A DNA stretch of 8,330 nucleotides from assembly GCA_910583555.1 (NCBI GenBank), contig CAJTXO010000041.1:1-8330 (forward strand), given 5' to 3'. How positions within the stretch are numbered: the first letter of the stretch is position 1; every line of letters starts with the position of its first letter. Below are positions 1-7,001 of the stretch, in pieces. Source of the DNA: an uncultured Eubacterium sp. (GTDB taxonomy: Bacteria > Bacillota > Clostridia > Lachnospirales > Lachnospiraceae). The notes under the pieces are model-generated. The model was not told where the DNA came from. It saw nothing but the letters and a program-made list of their open reading frames with translations, and ran no database searches. A program made the translations under genes and the position numbers.

Positions 1-600
1 CGTCATAGTCGATGAGGATCCCTTCGTCCCCTGATTTCATGGTGGTGATCAGGTTCCTGCTGTTGTACGTGCCCTTCAGTTCGTTTCCGGCGGCGTCGGT
101 GACGGATGTGATGTTCCCGTTCCCGTCGTAGCGGTAGGCTGTCGTGTTCCCCATGGCGTCGGTGCGGGACAGCATGTTGCCGGATGCGTCGTAGGTCTGC
201 TTTATCGTGTTGCCGTTGGCGTCTGTTTTCTGCAAAATGTTCCCATTTCCGTCGTAGACGTATACGGTACTGTTACCGAGGCGGTCTGTTACGACCTGGC
301 TGCGCCCTTCCGGGTCATAGCTGTATTCCGTGCGATTCCCGCTGGCGTCGATGATGGCTGCCAGCCTTCCGTTTTTATCGTATTCGTTTCTTGCGACGGC
401 TGCTCCAGACGGGTCGGTGATGGAGACCAGGTTGTGATCACTGTCATAGGTAAAGATGGCTTCCCGGCCCGCTCGGTCTGTTACTTTTTTCAGGTTGCCG
501 GCGTCATCGTACTCGTATGTTACCCTGTTCCCTTCCGGATCCTCGGCCCGGGTGATGCGTCCCTGCCTGTCACGGGTGAAGGTGATGCCTGTTCCGTCGG
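1..600 (-). repeat. RHS/YD repeat array (about nine units visible)
   Basis: From about residue 1400 the protein shows a recurring unit of roughly 20-21 residues of the form YDxxGNxxxxTDxxGN. Examples are YEYDDAGNLKKVTDRAG, EYDKNGRLAAIIDASGN, YVYDGNGNILQKTDANGN and YRYDGNGNITSVTDAAGN. The array is still running at the window edge (ILIDYD), so the total repeat number is unknown. YD repeats fold as a beta-strand spiral shell in RHS and Tc-toxin C proteins. Confidence 0.95.
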
Positions 601-3600
601 CTGCGTGGTAGCCGTCGCGGTCCACCCGGATCTCATGGCCGTACTTGTCCTGCAGTTTTGTGACACCGTCCCTGGCATTTATATATACAATGGTGCCTTC
701 TTCGGTTGTCAGCCGGTATTTCACGTTGTTGTACATGGACATGTTGTTCGGTATGAGTTCCGCGTCCTGGACCATTGCGGTTTTGTCCCCGTCGATCTCC
801 AGTTTTACTTTCGGGTTCGTGGCGCAGCGGTAGCCAAGTTCCACCTGCTGGATTGGAACGAGCGACTGGCGGTTTGGCGTCAGCGTCAGCTCAAAGCGGT
901 CGCTTGTCCCGTCTCCGTTTGTGATGGTTATGTCGTGGCTCTTCGTTTCGTTCAGGCTGTAGCCGGGGGCGAACCAGGAGCCGGTGATGCTCAGTTTATA
1001 TCCAGTGTACAGCGGGTTCGTTTCGGTGAGGGTCATTCCCTGCACACCGAGCGTCCAGCCGGTTCCGAAATCACCTTTGGTTTTGTTCGCGCTGCTGTAG
1101 TTTCTGTTTACATTGAGCCTGATTCCTCCGATGCCTGTGACAAGGTCCGTGAAACCGAGGTTCATGACGCCGATTTTCAGTCCGCCCTCGACGATGTATT
1201 TCCGTATGACGCGGTTCTGGTTGCCGTCCGTGTCCACAACGCTGAGACGGATCTCGTATGCCCCGTTTGGCAGCATCGTTGTGTCCAGGTGCCCCAGCAC
1301 CCCATTTTTTACGGGGTTTTCCGATCTTTCAAACCGGATATATTCCTCTGCCCCTGCCAACCGGTATTCCAGCGTATAATGATCCATTCCTTCGGCATCG
1401 TATGCGGTGCCGGTGATGTCCACGGGTTCTGTCAGGATGGAGCCTCCTTCCGGGGATTCGAACGCCGCGTCTGGCGGGGTTCCCTGGTTCGGCGTAGCCG
1501 TTGGAGCCAGCGCTGGTTTTTCCGTCGGGGCCGGGGTCGGCTGTTGTGTCGGCGATAATGTTGGTTCTTCCGTCGGCTTCACTGTCGGAGCCAGCGTCGG
1601 TTTTGGTGTCGGTTTTGGTGCCGGTTTTTCCGTCGGTTTTGGCGCCGGTTTTTCCGTCGGTTTTGGTGCCGGTTTTTCCGTCGGTTTTGCTGTCGGTTTT
1701 TCCGTCGGTTTTGCTGTCGGCTGTTCCGTCGGTTTCGGCGTCGGTTTTGGCGCCGGCTGTTCTGTCGGTTCCGGCGTTGGTTTTTCCGTCGGGGCCGGGG
1801 TCGGTTTTTCTGTCGGATCCGGCGTCGGCTTCACTGTCGGTTTCGCTGTCGGTTTTACTGTCGGCTTGGGCGTTGGCTCCGGGGTTGGTGTTGCTTCGGG
1901 AGCTACTACAAATCTGTATTCTCCCCTTCCTGCGTTCCCTGCTCCATCCTTGACTTCCACGCTCAAGGTATGCGTCCCGGTTTCCAATGATGCGATTTCT
2001 GCCTTTTGATCGTGCCAGTAATCCCATTCCGTGCCGTCATAGCGCACCTCTATGTCTTTAACCACACCATTTTCTTCGATTTCAAACTGGAACCGTCCTG
2101 TTTCTCCTGGGTGGTATGATTCTTTTTCTGGTACAATGCGGATGACAGGAGGCGTTCCATCCAACACTAGTTTTGTTTCGCCGCAGACTTTCCTTCCATC
2201 TTCGAGCTCTGCTTCGATGGCCAGTGTTTGTTCTCCCTCCTCGTTCGGGCACTCGATCCGGATCTGCTTATCGTTGGAACAGCCGAGTTCTTTCTCCCCT
2301 TTGTATACTGTGACTGTTTTTATGTGTTCTCCATTGGGAAACAGGACCTGCCCTTCTGCGCTCCCGCCTGGTTTTGCGTAGGCGGGCAGATCAATGACCA
2401 TGTTGACTTGTTCCGCTTCTGTAAGTGGACTGGCCGGCTTGATCCGGGATACGGGGAGGACTTCGATTTTTTTCCGCGCGGCGATCCGCTGTGTCCCATA
2501 CCATGTGGCCGCCTGAAGTTCGTATGTTCCCGGTCTGCTTACCGAATAAGTGATGACGAATGGCGCCGTTTCTTTATACTGCCACTCGGTCTCTTCCAAT
2601 TCTTTACCGTCCTTCCACAGGGACCACTCGGTTTGGGAACTGCTTGTACTGGTGCCGCCGGAAACTTTACAATATGCCGTCATCGGACTGTTCTGGCTGA
2701 TTGATGGATGACAGATGATCTCATTTTTCGGAGGCTTGTCCTGCACAATATACGGGGCAGCTTTATCATTGGCGGCCATGATCCATTCCACGGACGGGCT
2801 CCTGTGATCCTGGCTCTTTTTCATTGTTATCTGGATTTCGAGGAATCTTCCCCTGATCTGCTCCAGTTTTTTGCCGTTGGTCACATCTGTTTCACTTATT
2901 TCTTTTTCGTCGGAATCATATGCCCTTACGTGAACCCCGATCTGGGAATCTCCTGCCTGAGATGCTTCCCAACATACATTGGCCCAATTCGTCCCCTCGG
3001 TGCCGCTGTCATATACGGCTGTCCATGTCCCCTCGTCTGCTACACGGTCGGAGGGCAGCCATACATCTCCCATCGATACCCTGTGTCCACTTCCATATAT
3101 GTCATAGTACGTGTAATAGCTGTCCCGGATCACGCTCTGGCAGCCTTCACCCGCACGGGGGCGGATTTCCAGTGTGAGCGGGCATGCGCGGATCTCACCT
3201 ATGGCGGCCGCTTCGTAAACTGCCGTTGTCGTCCCATTCTCATGTTCGGTACATCTCCAACCCTGACCGGCTTCTACGCTGCCTTCGACCTCTACTACCA
3301 GCCGGATCTGCCGGCCCTCTTCTGGTACAAGTTTGTCCTTATGTTCCCATTCACACAAAAATGGGGTCCGGTTATCCCGGTACCCGTCATCCCATTTCCC
3401 ACTATAATTCATATAGCCATAGTCCTGCCCTCTTCCGAAAGCGTTGTTTGGTTCTCCCGGATTCCAGTTCGTATAACCGGCCGGCTCTCCCGTCACCCAT
3501 CTCCAGTGTCCTTCGTCACCCTCGTCCGTACAACCGATTGCCGTATAATTACATCCGTACTTTCTTACCAGCTGCGTTGCCACATCGTTTTCTTCCTGAT

Positions 3601-4789
3601 CCAGTATCGTTATTAAATGTCCGCCATTTTTTTCACAAAATTCCTTTGCTTCCGTCCACAGTAGGTTTTTATTGATAAATGCGTACATGTTACCCTTATG
3701 CGCGGCGAACGCGGCATCTACGTCTTCCTGCAGCTGGTTTTTCTGGGAACTCCGGCCGTCAAAAGAGATCTGATAGGTTACCGTTTCTTTTTCGATGCCC
3801 AGACGGTCCGTATCCAGGGTTACCTCCGCGCACACCCCGTCTTTTACATCCCCGTTATATGTTTTTACTAACGTTTGCCCTGTGGCGGTTTTTCCTGCGA
3901 GAGAGAGCTTGTCATCCTGAATGGCGATTTCCCTCCCTGTCCCCTCGGCAAAATCTTCGCTGTTTTGATAGATCTTTATGATCTCCTTGTCCTCTTTTCC
4001 TTCTCCGAGAAGTTCAAGATCCCGGTCGGACGTTTTCATGTTAAAGTATGTTCCTGACATTTCTACGCCGTTCGCATAGATCCTGCCGTTTATCGTTACA
4101 CGGTCTGCGTTGATCCTGACATTTCCGTTTGGTGCTGCCAGTATTCCGTTGATCACAATGTTGCTTCCACTGATACAGATATCTCCTTTTTCTGAATAAA
4201 GTACGATCCTTCCGCCTTCTTTATTCAGGCTGTTTACACTGTACTGGATGCTTTCTTCTGCCATCAGGTAGCAGTCTCCCCGGAAGTCGGTCCCGCTGAT
4301 CTGGATTCCTGTGGCGGATTTTTTAAAGCCGTTGTATATTTCCTTCTCATTGATGTTGAGATAATTATCCTGTTCTTCCCAGTAGTCGGACTGCTGTTCG
4401 ATCCGGCTCCGGAGTTCTGGCAGATATTCCTTTTTATAGCCAGGGGTTACTTTAGATGCCTGAAACCGGCCGCACCACGGGTATACTGTTCCCCGCGCGT
4501 TTACGTCGCCGCCGATCATTACCTTCGTCCCTGAACACATAAAATCGTTTCCTGTATAAATGTTTGTGTCAAGGTCTGCTTCATTACAAAACAGCTGGAC
4601 ATTTTTTCCCTCTGCTACGATTCCGTATTTTTTTAGGATATCCGCCTGCTCCTCACGTTTTGTTTCGGCTGCCTCCGCCACGGCGGACAGCCCGGTTCCT
4701 GATACATTTTGTAAGGCTACTGCTATGATGAGCAGCAGCGCCAGGATCCTTGCTGCGTAGTTACCTTTTTTTCGGTTCCAGACTTTCAT
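1..4789 (-). CDS. Giant secreted RHS/YD-repeat protein with C-type lectin domain (5' part; 3' end beyond window)
   Basis: A single uninterrupted frame runs from ATG at 4789 to the left edge, giving 1596 codons with no stop, and the frame is consistent at both ends. Domains by residue: Sec signal peptide 1-40 (basic KKGN region, LALLLIIAVAL core, AEA/AET cleavage site); bactofilin-like beta region about 78-250; C-type lectin domain about 367-482; a beta-sandwich-like segment about 489-675; Ig-like segments about 683-780, 790-875 and 876-964; Pro-Thr linker 964-1100; another Ig-like segment about 1104-1204; an RHS entry region about 1205-1250 (DLVTGIGGIRLNVNRNYSS, then KGDFGTGWTL); and YD repeats from about 1400 on. 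AAGGAGGG lies 5 bp before the ATG. The family forms large exported proteins whose YD repeats make a shell, often around a variable C-terminal toxin or adhesive tip. The tip is outside the window, so a polymorphic-toxin role is inference. Carbohydrate binding is suggested by the lectin domain. The Ig-like calls are by pattern only. Confidence 0.93.
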   Translation of the reverse strand, partial: MKVWNRKKGNYAARILALLLIIAVALQNVSGTGLSAVAEAAETKREEQADILKKYGIVAEGKNVQLFCNEADLDTNIYTGNDFMCSGTKVMIGGDVNARGTVYPWCGRFQASKVTPGYKKEYLPELRSRIEQQSDYWEEQDNYLNINEKEIYNGFKKSATGIQISGTDFRGDCYLMAEESIQYSVNSLNKEGGRIVLYSEKGDICISGSNIVINGILAAPNGNVRINADRVTINGRIYANGVEMSGTYFNMKTSDRDLELLGEGKEDKEIIKIYQNSEDFAEGTGREIAIQDDKLSLAGKTATGQTLVKTYNGDVKDGVCAEVTLDTDRLGIEKETVTYQISFDGRSSQKNQLQEDVDAAFAAHKGNMYAFINKNLLWTEAKEFCEKNGGHLITILDQEENDVATQLVRKYGCNYTAIGCTDEGDEGHWRWVTGEPAGYTNWNPGEPNNAFGRGQDYGYMNYSGKWDDGYRDNRTPFLCEWEHKDKLVPEEGRQIRLVVEVEGSVEAGQGWRCTEHENGTTTAVYEAAAIGEIRACPLTLEIRPRAGEGCQSVIRDSYYTYYDIYGSGHRVSMGDVWLPSDRVADEGTWTAVYDSGTEGTNWANVCWEASQAGDSQIGVHVRAYDSDEKEISETDVTNGKKLEQIRGRFLEIQITMKKSQDHRSPSVEWIMAANDKAAPYIVQDKPPKNEIICHPSISQNSPMTAYCKVSGGTSTSSSQTEWSLWKDGKELEETEWQYKETAPFVITYSVSRPGTYELQAATWYGTQRIAARKKIEVLPVSRIKPASPLTEAEQVNMVIDLPAYAKPGGSAEGQVLFPNGEHIKTVTVYKGEKELGCSNDKQIRIECPNEEGEQTLAIEAELEDGRKVCGETKLVLDGTPPVIRIVPEKESYHPGETGRFQFEIEENGVVKDIEVRYDGTEWDYWHDQKAEIASLETGTHTLSVEVKDGAGNAGRGEYRFVVAPEATPTPEPTPKPTVKPTAKPTVKPTPDPTEKPTPAPTEKPTPEPTEQPAPKPTPKPTEQPTAKPTEKPTAKPTEKPAPKPTEKPAPKPTEKPAPKPTPKPTLAPTVKPTEEPTLSPTQQPTPAPTEKPALAPTATPNQGTPPDAAFESPEGGSILTEPVDITGTAYDAEGMDHYTLEYRLAGAEEYIRFERSENPVKNGVLGHLDTTMLPNGAYEIRLSVVDTDGNQNRVIRKYIVEGGLKIGVMNLGFTDLVTGIGGIRLNVNRNYSSANKTKGDFGTGWTLGVQGMTLTETNPLYTGYKLSITGSWFAPGYSLNETKSHDITITNGDGTSDRFELTLTPNRQSLVPIQQVELGYRCATNPKVKLEIDGDKTAMVQDAELIPNNMSMYNNVKYRLTTEEGTIVYINARDGVTKLQDKYGHEIRVDRDGYHAADGTGITFTRDRQGRITRAEDPEGNRVTYEYDDAGNLKKVTDRAGREAIFTYDSDHNLVSITDPSGAAVARNEYDKNGRLAAIIDASGNRTEYSYDPEGRSQVVTDRLGNSTVYVYDGNGNILQKTDANGNTIKQTYDASGNMLSRTDAMGNTTAYRYDGNGNITSVTDAAGNELKGTYNSRNLITTMKSGDEGILIDYD
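1475..1900 (-). repeat. Pro-Thr-rich linker with 24-bp tandem units
   Basis: Codons for residues 964-1104 encode near-continuous PTxKPTxKP-type sequence with Glu, Lys, Ala, Val and Gln as alternating residues. Five tandem 24-bp units can be laid out at 1621-1740, each starting with (c/t)cggttttt-like sequence. The first three are identical or differ by one or two bases at the end of the unit. The segment is a typical extended, wall-spanning or domain-spacing linker in Gram-positive surface proteins. Because the period is a multiple of three and rich in cgg/ttt, several other frames stay open across it, which produces spurious long ORFs on both strands. Confidence 0.93.
3344..3691 (-). other. 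C-type lectin-like domain inside the RHS protein (residues about 367-482)
   Basis: The domain begins with MYAFINKNLLWTEAKEFCE followed by GGHL, the standard opening (a WxxAxxxC helix and then GGxL). It continues with a YTAIGCTD stretch, WRWVTGEPAGYTNW, NPGEPNN, GKWDD and closes with FLCEWE. The EPN triplet at residues 446-448 and the WDD at 466-468, equivalent to the WND motif, are the calcium/sugar ligands in classical C-type lectins; EPN is associated with mannose-type specificity in animal members. C386 and C479 are placed to form the conserved outer disulphide. The usual cysteine near WND is not in its standard place. Both ligand motifs are kept, so real calcium-dependent glycan binding is plausible. 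Confidence 0.9.
4040..4558 (-). other. Bactofilin-like beta-repeat region near the N-terminus (residues about 78-250)
   Basis: Short strand-turn units recur, such as KVMIGGDVNARGTV, GGRIVLYSEKGDICISGS, NIVINGILAAPNGNVRINAD and RVTINGRIYANGVEMSG. Hydrophobic residues alternate and a Gly/Asn turn occurs about every ten residues, which resembles bactofilin and other right-handed beta-helix folds. Known bactofilins are cytoplasmic polymers, whereas this region follows a signal peptide, so it would be outside the cell. A role in self-assembly or in presenting the lectin domain is inference. Confidence 0.55.
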
Positions 4790-4794
4790 TTTTA

Positions 4795-4802
4795 CCCTCC
4801 TT
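4795..4802 (-). promoter_or_regulatory. Ribosome binding site of the RHS gene
   Basis: Minus-strand AAGGAGGG ends 5 bp before ATG 4789. It is a near-perfect Shine-Dalgarno sequence with slightly short spacing. It fixes the start at 4789, directly followed by a basic N-terminus and signal peptide. Confidence 0.85.
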
Positions 4803-4831
4803 GCTTTCTTTCATGGTTTCCTGTTTTTTCC

Positions 4832-4860
4832 ATCATACCATAGGAGGATTGTTTCATCAA
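4832..4860 (-). promoter_or_regulatory. Sigma-A-type promoter of the RHS gene
   Basis: Minus-strand -35 TTGATG (4855-4860) and -10 TATGAT (4832-4837) are separated by exactly 17 bp. Each hexamer is a 5/6 match to consensus. Transcription would start near 4825, giving a leader of about 35 nt that contains the strong ribosome binding site. The rest of the 328-base gap 4790-5117 holds no convincing gene: there is a 17-codon mini-ORF (4976-5029), an 8-bp direct repeat AATAGATC (4966-4973, 4993-5000), and the left arm of the inverted repeat near the SH3 gene. Confidence 0.7.
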
Positions 4861-5078
4861 TGGAGCGATTGTTCCTGTTTAGGTGTGACAGGCTGAACTT
4901 CCCGGACGGATCTGTTCCTTTTCCGGCTCCTGACCACATATAAGTTTCCGACTGTACCTCAGTTCAATAGATCCATTATTTTTTTATTTTTAAATAGATC
5001 ACAACATAAAAAATTTTGTATCTTTTCATCTGCCTCACTCTCCTCGTTTTTTACTTAATGTTTTTTTCATTTGTAAAA

Positions 5079-5094
5079 AGCAAAATGTAATCGC
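5079..5094. repeat. Left arm of an inverted repeat bracketing the SH3 gene
   Basis: AGCAAAATGTAATCGC here matches AGCAAAATGTAATTGC read on the minus strand at 5582-5597 in 15 of 16 positions. The arm starts 24 bp beyond the SH3 gene stop. It could be a chance match, a protein-binding site pair, an RNA-pairing element, or the end of a small inserted cassette. Confidence 0.5.
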
Positions 5095-5117
5095 CTTGTT
5101 TTTTCCCTAACCGATTA
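5088..5117 (-). terminator. Weak possible terminator after the SH3 gene
   Basis: Directly after the TGA stop, minus-strand TAATCG and CGATTA can form a 6-bp stem with an 18-nt loop, followed by CATTTTGCTTTTT. The stem is AT-rich and the loop large, so termination would be inefficient. It overlaps the left inverted-repeat arm. No better terminator for the operon was found before the RHS promoter. Confidence 0.25.
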
Positions 5118-5552
5118 TCATATGTAGCTTACATATTTTACACTTGCATATCCCCTGGTTCCCGTCTTAATACGCTTGACATAATAATAGCCTTTGCTCA
5201 ACTCGCTTTTTTCTGTATAAATAGCAACAACCTCTCCCCGAGCCATCAACTCCAACACAGTCGAAGTCAAAGATGGTGCTTTTCTCAGTCTGACTCCATC
5301 GCCATACACCTTGCCGGTCAATGTCGCAGAATAACAGGACACCGGGGACATACTGACTTGTCCATCAGCATTGACAACTGCTAGTTGAACATTTTCTGTT
5401 CCTTTCTCATTTTCCGTAAAAATAGAACAGTTCTTTTCTTCCTCTTTGGTTTTTGCAGATATCGGCTGATATATAGAAATCCCGCAAACAGAACCCATCA
5501 CAGCAATTACAAGCAACATCGTCAGAAACCTTTTCTTGTTTTGAAAATACAT
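5118..5552 (-). CDS. Small exported protein with a bacterial SH3 domain
   Basis: This 144-residue protein starts with MYFQNKKRFLTMLLVIAVMG, a signal peptide or anchor, with a possible cleavage site after PISA (about residue 33). C23 is not in a proper lipobox (GSVC), so a lipoprotein is unlikely. After a charged spacer, residues about 78-144 match the bacterial SH3 (SH3b) pattern: GDGVRLRKAPSLTSTVLELMAR, then GEVVAIYTEK, GYYYVK and GTRGYASVKYV. Such domains often bind peptidoglycan or act as targeting modules of wall proteins. No catalytic domain is present. AGGAGG (5561-5566) lies 8 bp before the ATG. The gene follows the putative anti-sigma gene by 69 bp on the same strand with no clear terminator or promoter between, so it is probably the third gene of the sigma operon. 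Its role there, as ligand, sensor partner or target, is unknown. Confidence 0.87.
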   Translation of the reverse strand: MYFQNKKRFLTMLLVIAVMGSVCGISIYQPISAKTKEEEKNCSIFTENEKGTENVQLAVVNADGQVSMSPVSCYSATLTGKVYGDGVRLRKAPSLTSTVLELMARGEVVAIYTEKSELSKGYYYVKRIKTGTRGYASVKYVSYI

Positions 5553-5560
5553 AATCTCAT

Positions 5561-5566
5561 CCTCCT
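5561..5566 (-). promoter_or_regulatory. Ribosome binding site of the SH3-domain gene
   Basis: Minus-strand AGGAGG lies 8 bp before ATG 5552. It separates the true start from an overlapping out-of-frame ATG at 5558-5560, which is too close to the site to be used. Confidence 0.85.
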
Positions 5567-5581
5567 GTTTTATTTATTATT

Positions 5582-5597
5582 GCAATTACATTTTGCT
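5582..5597. repeat. Right arm of an inverted repeat bracketing the SH3 gene
   Basis: This is the partner of the arm at 5079-5094, lying between the anti-sigma stop (5622) and the SH3 ribosome binding site (5561-5566). The 12-bp core GCAAAATGTAAT is perfect in both arms. No target-site duplication next to the arms was recognised. Confidence 0.5.
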
Positions 5598-5621
5598 CAC
5601 CTGACTCAAGAACTCCAGACT

Positions 5622-6914
5622 CTATTTACGCTCAATTAATTTTCGTTGTACAAATTCGTTTTCTTTCGCTTCACCTGCTACCCTGATCCATTCTTTTACA
5701 TCCGATACATAGACAATCTCATGTACCATTTCAGAAATTATCTTAAACGAAAACAAATAACCTCCCCCATCTTTACATGTTAGATAACACAGTACGTTAC
5801 CATCGTTCTCTCCGTCTTTATAACGAAAATAACCAAACGAAAATTCCTTTATATCTTCTTCTGGCACAATTTTTTTTGCCATTTTCCAAACTTGTTTTGC
5901 ATAATAACGATAACGTTTTTCGTCAATCCCCATTCCATCCAATACGAAAGAATTTCCTTCATCATCTTTTTTATCCTTAAGTTTTAACTCTGAAAATTTC
6001 ATCGTATCCTGTTCAAACACTATATTCACCTTATGTTCCCATCCGTTTTTCTCGACCACAACATTGAAATCACCCTCTTCATCCTGCTCCACCGTACACT
6101 CCGCACCATCCGTGTCCCAGCCATACAAATCTTCAACGAGTTGCTTCCCTTTCTCCCCCGCCAGATCCCCTTGTTCGGTACCGTTGATATCCACAACTTT
6201 CTCTTCCGTATTTCCCGGTGCATCCCCTTCCCGGTCTTCCTGCACCTTGTCCAACGAATACCTGGCCTTATACTGAAAATCCACGATCTGCAGCAGTTCC
6301 TCCTCACTCAATTCCCGCTCCGGCAGATAAAACATCCCATTCTCATAACAATAGCACAACTCCCCCTGCGCCACATCTTTTTCGGTTTCTACACAGGCAA
6401 TTTCTTTCTGAGGAAAAAGACCCTCTCTCTCATATTTCTCCTTCAATTCACGGAACTTCTCTTCTTCCTTCTCTAACAGCTCACGGGAATACCGGTCCGC
6501 ATCGATCTGCTGCTCCTGAACGACGGAATACATCTCTTCTACCTGCTCCGGTTTCATGGATGCCAGCCTTTTCTGGTACAGTCTCACTCCTGCGGCCACA
6601 CCCGAAGATACGACCACCACACCGATCATAACAGCCAACGTCATTGTTTTCGGAAAAATCCACCAGCGTTTGTTCTTTTCCGGCATCTTCTTTTCCGGCA
6701 GATTCTGCAAAACCTCTTTTATCCTCTTCTCGTAAGATTCCGGCAGGGGCTCCGCTGTCCGGATCAATTCTGCCCGAATTTTTTCATCAATCTTTTCATT
6801 CATTTTGTCTTCTATTTTATCTTCTATTTTGTCTTCCATGTTTTCGCTGTCTCTTGCATCGTTCATTCCCATCCGTTCGGATTCTTTTCCATCCCATATA
6901 GTTCGATTTGGCAT
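5622..6914 (-). CDS. Membrane protein, probable anti-sigma factor for the adjacent ECF sigma factor
   Basis: This 430-residue protein has three parts. The N-terminal cytoplasmic part (1-88) is highly charged and contains an EDKIEDKIEDKMNEKIDEKI stretch, then AELIRTAEPLPESYEKRIKEVLQNLPEK, which resembles the helical start of clostridial anti-sigma proteins encoded after ECF sigma genes. One membrane helix follows at about 89-110 (MTLAVMIGVVVVSSGVAAGV). The remaining 320 residues would be outside: a coiled-coil-like Glu/Lys segment (about 120-165), a CYCYENGMFYLPERELSEEELL segment (about 187-208), and a mixed alpha/beta tail with no recognised enzyme motif. GAGGGG (6923-6928) lies 8 bp before the ATG; ATGs further in (MGMND, MEDKI) lack such a site. 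Position after the sigma gene and topology support the call. No direct anti-sigma motif such as zinc-binding HxxxCxxC is present, so the family is not certain; a DUF4179-like relation is a guess. Confidence 0.75.
   Translation of the reverse strand: MPNRTIWDGKESERMGMNDARDSENMEDKIEDKIEDKMNEKIDEKIRAELIRTAEPLPESYEKRIKEVLQNLPEKKMPEKNKRWWIFPKTMTLAVMIGVVVVSSGVAAGVRLYQKRLASMKPEQVEEMYSVVQEQQIDADRYSRELLEKEEEKFRELKEKYEREGLFPQKEIACVETEKDVAQGELCYCYENGMFYLPERELSEEELLQIVDFQYKARYSLDKVQEDREGDAPGNTEEKVVDINGTEQGDLAGEKGKQLVEDLYGWDTDGAECTVEQDEEGDFNVVVEKNGWEHKVNIVFEQDTMKFSELKLKDKKDDEGNSFVLDGMGIDEKRYRYYAKQVWKMAKKIVPEEDIKEFSFGYFRYKDGENDGNVLCYLTCKDGGGYLFSFKIISEMVHEIVYVSDVKEWIRVAGEAKENEFVQRKLIERK
6798..6840 (-). repeat. 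12-bp tandem repeat encoding EDKI units
   Basis: Inside the anti-sigma gene the plus strand shows consecutive units gtcttctatttt, atcttctatttt and a diverged gtcttccatgtt-like unit. They encode the repeated tetrapeptide EDKI at about residues 27-38. The repeat is in frame, so copy changes alter helix length without breaking the gene. Confidence 0.7.
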
Positions 6915-6952
6915 TTTTTATTCCCCTCACTTTTCTGCGCTGCTTTTGTATA

Positions 6953-7001
6953 AAGCCGCAAACGGCTTACTGATCTGTGCCAGGCAGCGCAAAGACACAG
7001 A
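6953..7001 (-). other. Two hairpins in the gap between sigma and anti-sigma genes
   Basis: The 133-base gap (6915-7047) holds a perfect 6-bp stem AAGCCG/CGGCTT with a 4-nt loop (6953-6968) and a second stem TCTGTG/CACAGA with a 16-nt loop (6974-6979 and 6996-7001). No T-run follows the first hairpin on the minus strand (TATACAAAAG), so it is not a standard terminator. Partial attenuation or RNA processing that sets the sigma to anti-sigma ratio is possible but unproven. Confidence 0.4.

Noticed and set aside
434..1558. 374-codon plus-strand ORF
   Set aside because: It is antisense to the RHS frame. The minus strand here encodes recognisable YD repeats and an RHS entry region, whereas the plus-strand product has no recognisable features.
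1329..2027. 232-codon minus-strand ORF rich in KTDGKTD-type sequence, and long plus-strand ORFs (1407-2009, 1501-1953) over the same bases
   Set aside because: All are out-of-frame shadows of the Pro-Thr repeat in the RHS gene. The repeat length is a multiple of three and lacks stops in several frames, and these ORFs show no domain or suitable ribosome binding site.
2708..3675. Plus-strand ORFs of 302 and 163 codons
   Set aside because: They are antisense to the lectin and beta-sandwich part of the RHS protein. The lectin motifs are unmistakable on the minus strand and the plus-strand products are low in meaning.
4940..4972. Possible second ECF-like or sigma-A promoter upstream of the RHS gene (minus strand TTGAAC ... 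CTTATAT)
   Set aside because: The spacing from GAAC to CTTATAT differs by 3 bp from the sigma gene promoter and the hexamers are weak for sigma-A; the promoter at 4832-4860 is far better and closer.
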